Below, piece by piece: positions 1-7,453 of a stretch of 64,000 nucleotides of DNA. The stretch is from Candidatus Nitrosopelagicus sp. GTDB taxonomy: Archaea; Thermoproteota; Nitrososphaeria; Nitrososphaerales; Nitrosopumilaceae. The position numbers and the translations under genes are program-made. How positions within the stretch are numbered: position 1 is the first letter of the stretch; the number at the start of each line of letters is the position of its first letter. The notes below the pieces were generated by a model. The model was given only the letters and a program-made list of their open reading frames with translations, did not search any database and was not told the DNA's origin. The stretch is taken from the NCBI GenBank assembly GCA_028343435.1, contig JAOLYM010000003.1, forward strand, positions 18,577 through 82,576. The letters are read 5' to 3'.

Positions 1-846
1 ACTAGTGTAAATGCGATAGTTGCTAAACATGAACAATTAGAATCTGAATCAAAAAATATTACTGAATTTATTGAATTTTCTGAAAAAGAACGTCCGTTAT
101 CTGTTCAATTATTTGGCTCTGATATCACTGCATTGGAAAAGGCTGCAAAAATTGTAGAACCTCACTTTGACATGATTGATTACAATATGGGGTGTCCTGC
201 TCCTCATATTACAAAACAAATGGCAGGTGGTGCATTATTACAAAACTCTGATTTAACTCGAGAAATATTTAGAACCTTAGTAAATACTGTGAAAAAACCC
301 ATATCGCTAAAAATGAGAATGGGTGTCACTGAAGAAAATACATCTCTATTCTTAGAAATCTCAAAAATTGCAGAACAAGAAGGAATACAATTAATGACAT
401 TACATCCACGAACTGTCTCTCAGGGATACTCTGGGCATTCAGACTGGGATATGATTAAAAAATTAAAACAAAATGTTTCTGTTCCTGTAGTTGGAAATGG
501 TGATATCACCTCTCCTGAAATCGCTAAAAAAGTTCTTGATTATACTGGATGTGATTATCTAATGGTTGGAAGAGGTGCAATGGGCAACCCATTCATTTTT
601 GAGCAGATTAATGATTATCTTGAAGATGGTACATACAAACAGTATTCCCTTACTGATAGGTTGGAAGCATTTGTCACATACCTCGAATTAACAGAAAAAT
701 ACAACATTAGATTTGCAAATATCAAGCAACAGGCTATCCGATTTACAAAAGGAACTGTTGGGGGAGGGCAACTTCGGAATAGACTAAGTGCTGCAAAAAC
801 TACAGATGATCTTAAAGAACTGTTATTGCAGAAAGTGGCAGTCTAA
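1..846 (+). CDS. dus: tRNA-dihydrouridine synthase (5' end outside window)
   Basis: The frame is open from the first base, so the N-terminus lies outside the window; 281 residues are visible. Dus enzymes use FMN and NADPH to reduce uridine in tRNA D-loops. The sequence YNMGCPAPHI is the Dus active-site signature with its catalytic Cys. It is followed by LKMRMG, the LHPRT strand, VVGNGDI and the phosphate-binding VGRGAMGNP, all in the order expected of the TIM barrel, then the helical C-terminal domain. The stop codon touches the stop codon of the convergent next gene with no spacer. Which uridine it modifies cannot be told. Confidence 0.93.
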   Translation, partial: TSVNAIVAKHEQLESESKNITEFIEFSEKERPLSVQLFGSDITALEKAAKIVEPHFDMIDYNMGCPAPHITKQMAGGALLQNSDLTREIFRTLVNTVKKPISLKMRMGVTEENTSLFLEISKIAEQEGIQLMTLHPRTVSQGYSGHSDWDMIKKLKQNVSVPVVGNGDITSPEIAKKVLDYTGCDYLMVGRGAMGNPFIFEQINDYLEDGTYKQYSLTDRLEAFVTYLELTEKYNIRFANIKQQAIRFTKGTVGGGQLRNRLSAAKTTDDLKELLLQKVAV

Positions 847-1086
847 TTACTTGTAAAGGTCAAACTCTGGACTTCTTTGTTGACTTTTTACTTCTGACAT
901 TACTGCTTTAACAACCTCATTGTGATTGTATGTCAAATGTCTCAAGAATTTTGCTGATACATCTGCTCTTGTCTCGTCGTCTGCAAAAAGCATCTCTTCA
1001 GATGACAATTCTGTCATCATCTCTTTACATTCAACACAAGGATCAAAGTCTAGGTAAAGCTTCATGGACAGTTTATGACTCTGCAT
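847..1086 (-). CDS. Hypothetical 79-residue protein
   Basis: A short acidic soluble protein with one CxxC pair (CVEC, residues 17-20) near the N-terminus and a helical remainder. I do not recognise the family. The ATG at 1086 is used here; a second ATG at residue 8 (MKLYLDFD) is equally possible. It converges on the dihydrouridine synthase gene with zero spacing. A role in metal binding through one CxxC is only a guess. Confidence 0.6.
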   Translation of the reverse strand: MQSHKLSMKLYLDFDPCVECKEMMTELSSEEMLFADDETRADVSAKFLRHLTYNHNEVVKAVMSEVKSQQRSPEFDLYK

Positions 1087-1121
1087 AATAAATACTAGAT
1101 GTTGACTTGATAGGCTCAGAA

Positions 1122-1193
1122 CTAGAATTCTTCGTCATCAATGAAAAGTCCAGAGTAATCATATGTTGAATCATTATTTTGGTTTGTTTTCAT
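1122..1193 (-). CDS. Possible 23-residue acidic microprotein
   Basis: An ATG-initiated frame of 23 residues (MKTNQNNDSTYDYSG, then LFIDDEEF) ends 35 bases upstream of the 79-residue gene on the same strand. Its composition (polar head, acidic tail, no rare codons) looks protein-like. No homologue is known to me and the length allows chance occurrence, so this is tentative. Confidence 0.3.
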   Translation of the reverse strand: MKTNQNNDSTYDYSGLFIDDEEF

Positions 1194-1265
1194 GTATAGA
1201 GTAAGTGAATTTTGAATATAAGCAATATGAACAATTTATCTTTGATTCTTTTTTTTAGAAAATAA

Positions 1266-1520
1266 TTGGTACATATACAAAATCCCACATGGTTTTTCAT
1301 TGGAATCATTTTATTGATTCTAGGTTCATTCATTATGCTTTTTGATTATCCACAAATCCAATATTTTGATAAGATTGAGCCTGAAATGTATGAGACCTTG
1401 GAATCTGAACAAAAAGAAATTCACAATAGATTGAAAATTGAATTCTCAATTGGAATTGTTATTCTCTTGGCAGGTATGGCATTGTTTGTTACCTCGTTTT
1501 TTAGAAATTCTAAAAAATAA
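1266..1520 (+). CDS. Small membrane protein, two TM segments
   Basis: 84 residues with hydrophobic segments at about residues 8-27 and 58-78, separated by a charged loop (residues 28-57), and a short basic tail (FFRNSKK). The start is TTG at 1266, just before the QNPTWFF stretch; no ATG is available before the first membrane segment. Function unknown. Its stop codon directly abuts the stop codon of the convergent MqnA/D-like gene. Confidence 0.65.
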   Translation: MVHIQNPTWFFIGIILLILGSFIMLFDYPQIQYFDKIEPEMYETLESEQKEIHNRLKIEFSIGIVILLAGMALFVTSFFRNSKK

Positions 1521-2351
1521 TTAAAGTGGTTTTGAAATTTTTAACTCAAACTCAGGAACAAGTCCCTTTTCTTTTGCCATCTTAAACATCAATTTTACAG
1601 CCTTTTCTCCTGGTTCTCCCATATCTACAGTTACCTCATTAACATACATGAGTACAAATTTTTCAATCAATTCTCTTGATTTTCCTCTACTGTATTTCAT
1701 TGCATAATCAATTCCATCTTTAATGTTATTTCTTGCAAATTTGATGGATTCTTGTAAATACAAGTCAAATTTGTTAATTAATTCTGGACCAAGTTCTTCA
1801 TTCATCACATTAACTCCTAATGGAACTGGCAATCCTCCCGATTCTTTATCCCACCATTCGCCTACATCTAGAATTTTTTGTATTCCCTCTTCTTCAAATG
1901 ATAATTGTGTTTCATGAATTACCAATCCAACATCAACCTTACCACTTCTCACAGCTTCTGGAATATCACTAAAGTTCATTTCGACATAATCAAATTTACC
2001 AATCATTAATTGTAACAACAAATATGCCGAAGTCATTTCTCCTGGAATGGCAATTTTTGATTTTTTTATCTCCTCAATTGTCATAGGCTTTGTTGCGGTA
2101 ACAATTGGTCCATAGTTAATTCCAAAACTTCCCCCGCTTCTTAACATAACATAATTTGGAATATGTGCACATGCATGAACTGAAACGGCGGTAACATCTA
2201 ATTCTGGATTCTTTGCTTTTCTATTCAATTTTTCAATATCTTCTATAACATGAGTGACGTTGAAATCATCTGATTTTACTTTACCCGTAAACATTGCATA
2301 AAACATGAATGCGTCATCTGAATCTGGTGTATGTCCTACAGAAATATCCAC
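1521..2351 (-). CDS. MqnA/MqnD-like protein (1,4-dihydroxy-6-naphthoate synthase family)
   Basis: 276 residues with the periplasmic-binding-like fold seen in the menaquinone futalosine-pathway enzymes MqnA and MqnD. Family features visible are the opening VGHTPDSDDAFMFYA, the VTAVSVHA segment, GINYGPIV, and the conserved GLVIHE followed by LPVPLGVN. MqnD cleaves cyclic dehypoxanthine futalosine to dihydroxynaphthoate. No other mqn gene is nearby, so the exact reaction is inferred from family only; databases may also label such proteins as ABC substrate-binding proteins. There is no signal peptide, which argues for a cytosolic enzyme. A TATA-like stretch about 26 bases upstream (near 2370-2384) fits a leaderless start at 2351. 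Confidence 0.78.
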   Translation of the reverse strand: MDISVGHTPDSDDAFMFYAMFTGKVKSDDFNVTHVIEDIEKLNRKAKNPELDVTAVSVHACAHIPNYVMLRSGGSFGINYGPIVTATKPMTIEEIKKSKIAIPGEMTSAYLLLQLMIGKFDYVEMNFSDIPEAVRSGKVDVGLVIHETQLSFEEEGIQKILDVGEWWDKESGGLPVPLGVNVMNEELGPELINKFDLYLQESIKFARNNIKDGIDYAMKYSRGKSRELIEKFVLMYVNEVTVDMGEPGEKAVKLMFKMAKEKGLVPEFELKISKPL

Positions 2352-2431
2352 AATTTTGAAGGATCTTTGTCGTAATAATAACCAAAGTTTTCTTGATATA
2401 TAATAAATAACATGTAGTTGTATAGTTATTT

Positions 2432-2551
2432 ATGATCTGCTCTAGCTGTGAGAATCATAAACACTTTGAGTGTATTGATTGCCAAAATAATCATACCACT
2501 GAGCTTTGTAGCTGTGATTGCCATTTAACAGAGCATGAACATGACGATTAG
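2432..2551 (+). CDS. Cys/His-rich 39-residue zinc-finger-like microprotein
   Basis: An ATG frame of 39 residues contains seven Cys (3, 6, 14, 17, 26, 28, 30) and six His. They are arranged as CxxC, CxxC and CxCxC, with HEHDD at the end. Such density of metal ligands is very unlikely by chance and suggests a treble-clef or double zinc-knuckle protein. It stands alone between a divergent enzyme gene and the CoA-binding gene, with a TATA-like TATATAATAAA about 33 bases before the ATG. Function unknown; nucleic-acid binding or metal storage are possibilities. Confidence 0.72.
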   Translation: MICSSCENHKHFECIDCQNNHTTELCSCDCHLTEHEHDD

Positions 2552-2582
2552 TATAATTAGTTCAAAAAAATAATTTTTTACT

Positions 2583-2993
2583 ATGGAAGACGATCCTCAT
2601 TCTGATGAAGAAATTTTAGAAATTTTAAAGATGAAAAAAATTGCAGTTGTGGGGATGTCAAAGAACCCCGACAAGGCTGCACATTATGTACCAAAATATC
2701 TACATGAAAATGGATATGACATCACTCCTGTAAATCCAAATGCAGATGTTATACTGAAAAAACAGTGCTATGATGTGATTACAGATGTGCCTGATGATGT
2801 TGACATTGTAGATGTATTTCGACCATCAGATCAGGTAATGTCAATCATAAAAGAAGCGATAAAGAAAAAACCTAAAGTCATTTGGCTTCAAGAGGGAATT
2901 CATAATGAAGAAGCAGAAAAACTAGCAAAAGATGCTGGAATTGATGTTGTTTACAATAGATGCATGTTGGCAGAACATAGTCGGTTATCATAA
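2583..2993 (+). CDS. CoA-binding domain protein (YccU/COG1832 type)
   Basis: 136 residues forming one Rossmann-like CoA-binding domain. Visible are IAVVGMSKNPDKAAHYVPKYL (nucleotide-binding loop, residues 19-39), YDITPVNP, the VDIVDVFRP strand and WLQEGIHN. The family binds CoA derivatives but a reaction is not established. The stop codon overlaps the next start (TAATG), so the two genes are probably translationally coupled. The stretch GTATAATTAG at 2551-2560 places a TATA box about 27 bases before the ATG. Confidence 0.88.
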   Translation: MEDDPHSDEEILEILKMKKIAVVGMSKNPDKAAHYVPKYLHENGYDITPVNPNADVILKKQCYDVITDVPDDVDIVDVFRPSDQVMSIIKEAIKKKPKVIWLQEGIHNEEAEKLAKDAGIDVVYNRCMLAEHSRLS

Positions 2994-3358
2994 TGTCTGA
3001 TAATTCATTTCAAGCATTTTATGACGAGCTTCAACTTTTAGTAGAAAAATTTGAGAAAAAACAGACTCAGATAAAGATGGAATCAAATCTCGAATATGAC
3101 TCTGTAAAAATTTTTGGTGAAAAAATGGATTCTGTCACAAGAGCAAAACTTGGGGTAGATGATGCGGCAGAATTGGCATACACAACTGCAGAGCATCATC
3201 CATACTGGTCCGTTTTGTACAATTGTACTGAAATCACAAAAACAATGCTTGAAAAATGGCATGATGAAATCACTCCTGAAGAATTAGATGAGATTAAATG
3301 GAATCTAAAAGAAATTCAAAATTCAATATCAAATATAGAAAACAAACTCAAAAAATAA
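2993..3358 (+). CDS. Hypothetical helical protein, 121 residues
   Basis: A mostly alpha-helical, charged soluble protein with no recognised motif. The middle contains AELAYTTAEHHPYWSVLYNCTE, the only stretch with clustered aromatic and His residues. It starts inside the stop codon of the CoA-binding gene (TAATG), so the two products may work together. I cannot assign a function. Confidence 0.75.
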   Translation: MSDNSFQAFYDELQLLVEKFEKKQTQIKMESNLEYDSVKIFGEKMDSVTRAKLGVDDAAELAYTTAEHHPYWSVLYNCTEITKTMLEKWHDEITPEELDEIKWNLKEIQNSISNIENKLKK

Positions 3359-3390
3359 TCAGATAAATACAATAAAATGGAAAATAATTC

Positions 3391-4611
3391 ATGACGATAA
3401 AAATTGGAATTATAGGTAAAACAAATACTGGCAAAACCACCTTCTTCAATTCTGCAACATTAGCATCTACTGAAATTTCCACATATCCATTTACAACAAA
3501 AAAACCACAAACAGGAACTGGTCAGGCAATTACTTTGTGTGTTCATATGGAGTTTAATGTTCAAGATGAACCAAACAATTCAAAATGTGTTGATGGATGG
3601 CGTTACATTCCTATTGAATTAATTGATTTACCTGGATTAATCAAAGATGCATGGAAAGGGAAGGGATTGGGAAACCAATTTCTTTCTATTGCTGCACAAT
3701 CTGATGCGTTGTTACATGTTGTTGATTGTTCTGGAAGTATTGATGCAACAGGAAAAATAACAGAACCTGGTTCTGGTGATCCTGTATCTGACTTTGCTGA
3801 TATTGAAGAAGAGTTGGTAATGTGGTATCAAAAAATTCTAGAAGGAAATCGAGATAAACTTTCTAAAAATATTCGTGATGGTACAGACCAAGTTGATGCA
3901 TTAACTGAACTATACCAAGGAATTGGTGTTAAAAAATCACATGTAATTCAGGCACTAAAAACTACAAATTTAGAAGAAATTGCTTTTGATGACTTTGATA
4001 TGGGTCAAACAAAAGAATTTGCAAAAATCTTACGTAAAATTTCAAAACCTACTCTCATAGTTGCAAACAAAATTGATGTTCCTGGTGCTGACAAAAACTT
4101 TAATCGTCTTCGTGAACGATATAATGAAGTCATCACTGTCCCTGCAAGTGCTGATAGTGAGTTAACTCTAAGACGTGCAGAACAGCAAGATTTGATAAAA
4201 TATTCTCCAGGATCTGAACAGTTTGATATTGTTAAACCTGAAGAATTAAACGATAAACAAACAAACGCACTTAATTTCATCAAACAAGATATCATGGGTG
4301 AATATATGCGAACTGGAGTTCAATTTGCAATAAATGTCACCGTCTTCAAATTATTAAAAATGAATGCAGTTTACCCAGTCGCTGATGAGAATAAACTTTC
4401 TGATAAAAAAGGACACATACTTCCTGATTTGATTTTACTCAAAGATGGAGCAACCGTAAAAGACTTGGCAAATGAAATTCACACCGGATTATCAAAGGGA
4501 TTATTACATGCAAAAGATTTGAGGTACAATCTTAGATTGCCAACCCACTATCAGTTGCGAGATAGAGATGTTATTTCACTAGTAAGCGCAACAAAGAAAG
4601 CCTCTGGATAA
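3391..4611 (+). CDS. Obg/YchF-family GTP/ATP-binding protein
   Basis: 406 residues, as usual for the archaeal YchF branch of the Obg GTPases, which associate with ribosomes. The Walker A motif GKTNTGKT is at residues 9-16. The switch region has STYPFTTKKP, G3 is DLPGLIKDA, and G4 is NKID near residue 228. The last ~70 residues form a TGS domain ending in DRDVISLV. It is followed at 15 bases by the SelB-like gene, suggesting a translation-related operon that also includes the zinc ribbon at 5541. Confidence 0.93.
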   Translation: MTIKIGIIGKTNTGKTTFFNSATLASTEISTYPFTTKKPQTGTGQAITLCVHMEFNVQDEPNNSKCVDGWRYIPIELIDLPGLIKDAWKGKGLGNQFLSIAAQSDALLHVVDCSGSIDATGKITEPGSGDPVSDFADIEEELVMWYQKILEGNRDKLSKNIRDGTDQVDALTELYQGIGVKKSHVIQALKTTNLEEIAFDDFDMGQTKEFAKILRKISKPTLIVANKIDVPGADKNFNRLRERYNEVITVPASADSELTLRRAEQQDLIKYSPGSEQFDIVKPEELNDKQTNALNFIKQDIMGEYMRTGVQFAINVTVFKLLKMNAVYPVADENKLSDKKGHILPDLILLKDGATVKDLANEIHTGLSKGLLHAKDLRYNLRLPTHYQLRDRDVISLVSATKKASG

Positions 4612-4626
4612 AATTAGTGGTTATCA

Positions 4627-5544
4627 ATGGAGTCTGTAAATTTTGTAATCTTAGGTGACCAATCAATTGCAACTGATTTTGGCAAAAAAGGTACGTCTAC
4701 TGATCTAACATTATTTGATAGAAAAGAAGCAGAAAAAATTTACACGTTTGTAACTCCAAATGGATTTCCCGAAAAAATCCAACCTCTATTTCAGGCAATT
4801 GCGTTAGCAGAATACGTAATTTTTCACGTAAGTGCATTAGATAAATTCACGGGTGAACAAATTCTTGCATTAGATGCGCTTGGAAAAAAAGATGGAATTT
4901 TATCTCATTCATATGATGTTGATGAGGCTAGATTAGATTTAATGATAAAGGGAACTGTAATTGAAGGATACACGAAAGTTGAACAGGATAAAATTAAAGA
5001 AGAATTAGCAAACTTTACCGTTGCAAAAAAAGATGGAAGTACCAGTATTGTAATTGATCATACATTTGATGTCAAAGGTGTGGGAACCGTGGCATTAGGA
5101 AAGGTTCTGTCTGGAAAAATTACTCAATATGATAAGATTCAGCACTATCCCTCTGAAATTGAAGCGATGGTAAAATCAATTCAGATGCATGACGATGATG
5201 TCAAAGAATCCATTTCTCCTGCTAGAGTTGGATTATCTCTTAAAAATATCAAACATGATGAGATAACTCGTGGTGATGTCTTATCAAATGATACTTCAAT
5301 CAAAACAGTAACTGAAATTACTATAGACTATAAACAAAATCAGTTCTTCAAATCAACTTTGGCAGAAAATCAAATGTGTCTTGTAAGTGTAGGTCTTCAG
5401 ATAAAGGCTGCAAAATTTGCATCCGTATCTCCTATGAAACTTACATTTGAAAAACCGGTTATTGTAATGCCTGGTGATGTATGTGTACTACTAAAACCTG
5501 AATCAAATACGGTTCGCATAATTGGAAGCGGTGTGCCACAATGA
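4627..5544 (+). CDS. EF-Tu/SelB-like protein with degenerate G domain
   Basis: 305 residues. The C-terminal ~200 residues match EF-Tu domains 2 and 3, including IDHTFDVKGVGTVALGKVLSG, KSIQMHDDDVKES, ARVGLSLKNI and RGDVL. The first ~110 residues sit where the GTPase domain should be but lack a proper P-loop, DxxG and NKxD. Only a GKKGTSTDLTLF segment resembles the switch region. It is therefore probably a non-GTPase paralogue of aSelB or EF-1A that may bind an aminoacyl-tRNA or the ribosome. The stop overlaps the start of the zinc-ribbon gene (ATGA). Confidence 0.82.
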   Translation: MESVNFVILGDQSIATDFGKKGTSTDLTLFDRKEAEKIYTFVTPNGFPEKIQPLFQAIALAEYVIFHVSALDKFTGEQILALDALGKKDGILSHSYDVDEARLDLMIKGTVIEGYTKVEQDKIKEELANFTVAKKDGSTSIVIDHTFDVKGVGTVALGKVLSGKITQYDKIQHYPSEIEAMVKSIQMHDDDVKESISPARVGLSLKNIKHDEITRGDVLSNDTSIKTVTEITIDYKQNQFFKSTLAENQMCLVSVGLQIKAAKFASVSPMKLTFEKPVIVMPGDVCVLLKPESNTVRIIGSGVPQ

Positions 5545-5660
5545 AACCTGCAAGAGCATGTCCAATATGTCCTGAATGTGGTTCTAAAAAATTTGAAAGA
5601 CTAGACGATAATGGAGTAAAGCTCCAATGTGCAAGTTGCAAAAAAATAATTACTTTATAA
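5541..5660 (+). CDS. Small zinc-ribbon protein, 39 residues
   Basis: The ATG overlaps the TGA of the preceding EF-Tu-like gene. The protein has CPICPEC (residues 7-13) and CASC (30-33), a classical zinc ribbon with two knuckles, plus a basic tail. The overlap implies coupled translation with the SelB-like protein. The function is unknown but ribosome or RNA binding would fit the operon. Confidence 0.82.
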   Translation: MKPARACPICPECGSKKFERLDDNGVKLQCASCKKIITL

Positions 5661-5900
5661 TTATCTAGAAAGACATTCTGACAAATCCTCATGAAATTTA
5701 CTTGCCTGATAATCGTTTAGACTATCATCTCTATCTTCTAATGCAAATTTCTCCATTTCACTACATGTCCATCCTTCCCATATTCGAGGATTTGTAACGT
5801 TTTTCTCATACATGTTAATTCCTATAATGCTGAGAGGAACTACAATTGCAAATATTGCAATTATTAGTAACTTTACAAATTTTGGATTATCTGTAATCAT
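5661..5900 (-). CDS. Small single-span membrane protein
   Basis: 79 residues: N-terminal membrane segment (KLLIIAIFAIVVPLSIIGI, about residues 9-27) followed by a ~50-residue polar domain containing a pair of Cys (WTCSEMEKF and SECLSR at the end) that could form an extracytoplasmic disulfide. I chose the ATG at 5900; a longer frame would run into the ilvC start. It converges on the zinc-ribbon gene with no spacer. Function unknown. Confidence 0.68.
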   Translation of the reverse strand: MITDNPKFVKLLIIAIFAIVVPLSIIGINMYEKNVTNPRIWEGWTCSEMEKFALEDRDDSLNDYQASKFHEDLSECLSR

Positions 5901-5920
5901 GAACTTGATTATTGCATAGA

Positions 5921-5927
5921 TTATATA
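5921..5927 (+). promoter_or_regulatory. TATA box of ilvC
   Basis: TTATATA centred about 25 bases before the ATG at 5949. This spacing puts the transcription start at or next to the start codon, so the ilvC mRNA is probably leaderless and an in-frame upstream TTG at 5937 is unlikely to be used. Confidence 0.6.
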
Positions 5928-5948
5928 GAATCTCCTTTGAATTTTAGT

Positions 5949-6947
5949 ATGGCAAAGACATGGAAAGACGCAGACATTAGTCTTGACCCTATCAAAGACC
6001 AAACTGTCGCAGTAATTGGATATGGTATCCAAGGTGATGCACAGGCAAACAACATGAAAGACTCAGGTCTCAAAGTTATTGTTGGTCTAAAAGAGGGTAG
6101 TCCAACTTGGCAAAAAGCAAAAGATGATGGACATGAAGTCATGTCAGTAGCTGATGCCACAAAAAAAGCAGACATTGTTCATATTTTAATTCCTGATATG
6201 GTTCAAGCCAAAGTGTACAAAGAAGAGATTGGCCCAAACCTCTCTGATGGAAAAGCATTATCATTTTCACATGCAGCAGCAATTTACTGGAAATGGATTG
6301 ACGCACCAGAAAATGTTGATCTAATTATGGTTGCCCCAAAAGGTCCTGGCTCTAAAGTTAGAGAGACATATCTACAAAACTTTGGAACTCCATCAATTGT
6401 TGCAGTAGAACAAGATAAAACAGGAAAAGCATGGGATAGAACATTAGGAATTGCAAAAGCAATCGGTAGTGCACGTGCAGGATTAATACAAACAACATTC
6501 AAAGAAGAAGTAGAAACTGACTGGTTTGGAGAACAAGCCGATTTATGCGGAGGTTCAGCTTCAATGGTAGTTAACGCATTTGAAACTCTAGTAGAAGCAG
6601 GTTATCAACCAGAAATTGCATACTTTGAGGTATTACACGAATTAAAATTAATTGTAGACATGATTCAAAGATATGGAATTAATGGAATGTGGAGACGTGT
6701 TTCAGAGACTGCAAGATACGGTGGATTAACAAGAGGTCCAATGGTAATGACACCTGATACAAAAGCAAATATGAAAAAAGTTCTAACAATGATTCAAGAC
6801 GGAACATTCAACAAAGAATGGATTGACAATTATCAAAATGAAGGAAAGGCCGCATTTGATAAATACATGAAAGACTTGGATGGTCATCAAATCGAAACTG
6901 TAGGAAAGCAGATGAGAAAAATGATGTGGCCAGATTCTACTGAATAA
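5949..6947 (+). CDS. ilvC: Ketol-acid reductoisomerase
   Basis: 332 residues. It catalyses the Mg- and NADPH-dependent isomeroreduction of acetolactate or acetohydroxybutyrate in valine/isoleucine synthesis. The Rossmann fingerprint is VAVIGYGIQGDAQANN, followed by VAPKGPGSKVRETY. In the knotted C-terminal domain, DLCGGSASMVVNAFETLVEAGYQPE carries the metal-binding acids. It is class I by length. It stands alone, without ilvB/N or leuA nearby. The start is the ATG matched to the TATA box at 5921. Confidence 0.97.
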   Translation: MAKTWKDADISLDPIKDQTVAVIGYGIQGDAQANNMKDSGLKVIVGLKEGSPTWQKAKDDGHEVMSVADATKKADIVHILIPDMVQAKVYKEEIGPNLSDGKALSFSHAAAIYWKWIDAPENVDLIMVAPKGPGSKVRETYLQNFGTPSIVAVEQDKTGKAWDRTLGIAKAIGSARAGLIQTTFKEEVETDWFGEQADLCGGSASMVVNAFETLVEAGYQPEIAYFEVLHELKLIVDMIQRYGINGMWRRVSETARYGGLTRGPMVMTPDTKANMKKVLTMIQDGTFNKEWIDNYQNEGKAAFDKYMKDLDGHQIETVGKQMRKMMWPDSTE

Positions 6948-6949
6948 AG

Positions 6950-7372
6950 TTATAATTTTCTTAGTTTAGAAACGCCTTTTGTAATATGTTCAATTATCAA
7001 ATCTAGTGATGTTCCTGGACCAAAGTTTCCTGTAACTCCTGATTTTTCTAATGCTTTTTTATCTTCTTCAGGGATTACTCCTCCTCCAACAACCAGCACG
7101 TCGTTGATCTTTTTCTTTTTCAACTCTTTTACAACTCTTGGAAATAATGTTCCGTGAGCCCCATTAAGCAAACTTAAGGCGACAGCATCTGCATCTTCAT
7201 CTTCTACAATTTGTGCAATTCTGTCTGGTGTTGCAAATAATCCTGAATAGATTACTTCCATTCCTGCATCTCTGAATGCTCTACATAGGATTAGAGCGCC
7301 TCTATCATGGCCGTCTAGACCCAATTTTGCAACTAGAATTTTAACTCGTCGTGATTGTACCTTCTGCTTCAT
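6950..7372 (-). CDS. mcmA2: Methylmalonyl-CoA mutase, cobalamin-binding small subunit
   Basis: 140 residues: a stand-alone B12-binding domain with KILVAKLGLDGHDRGA, which holds the DxHxxG lower-ligand motif. It is followed by SLLNGAHGTLF and VVGGGVIPEED. With the large subunit at 10512 it forms the AdoCbl-dependent mutase that makes succinyl-CoA from (R)-methylmalonyl-CoA in the 3-hydroxypropionate/4-hydroxybutyrate cycle. It is transcribed away from meaB. Upstream lies one of two near-identical 49-base sequences (7384-7432), containing a TATA-like TTTTAAAG on this strand about 26 bases before the ATG. Confidence 0.95.
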   Translation of the reverse strand: MKQKVQSRRVKILVAKLGLDGHDRGALILCRAFRDAGMEVIYSGLFATPDRIAQIVEDEDADAVALSLLNGAHGTLFPRVVKELKKKKINDVLVVGGGVIPEEDKKALEKSGVTGNFGPGTSLDLIIEHITKGVSKLRKL

Positions 7373-7383
7373 GATTTAATTCT

Positions 7384-7432
7384 TAAAATTTGGCTTTAAA
7401 ATCTTTCTTTACATCTAAGATTTTTAATCAAG
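7384..7432. repeat. Direct repeat copy 1 (promoter sequence next to mcmA2)
   Basis: 49 bases matching 9522-9570 with a single mismatch; weaker similarity continues to 7451 (61 of 68 bases by eye). The copy contains a TATA-like TTTAAAA toward mcmA2 and TTTTTAAT toward the gene at 7454. It therefore looks like a divergent promoter that was duplicated when the block 7454-9509 arrived. Confidence 0.85.
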
Positions 7433-7453
7433 CACTGAGATTGCTTTGTATTC

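Noticed and set aside
5901..6032. N-terminal extension of the minus-strand small membrane protein into ilvC
   Set aside because: It would overlap the ilvC coding start and adds sequence that is antisense to ilvC; the ATG at 5900 starts right before the membrane segment.
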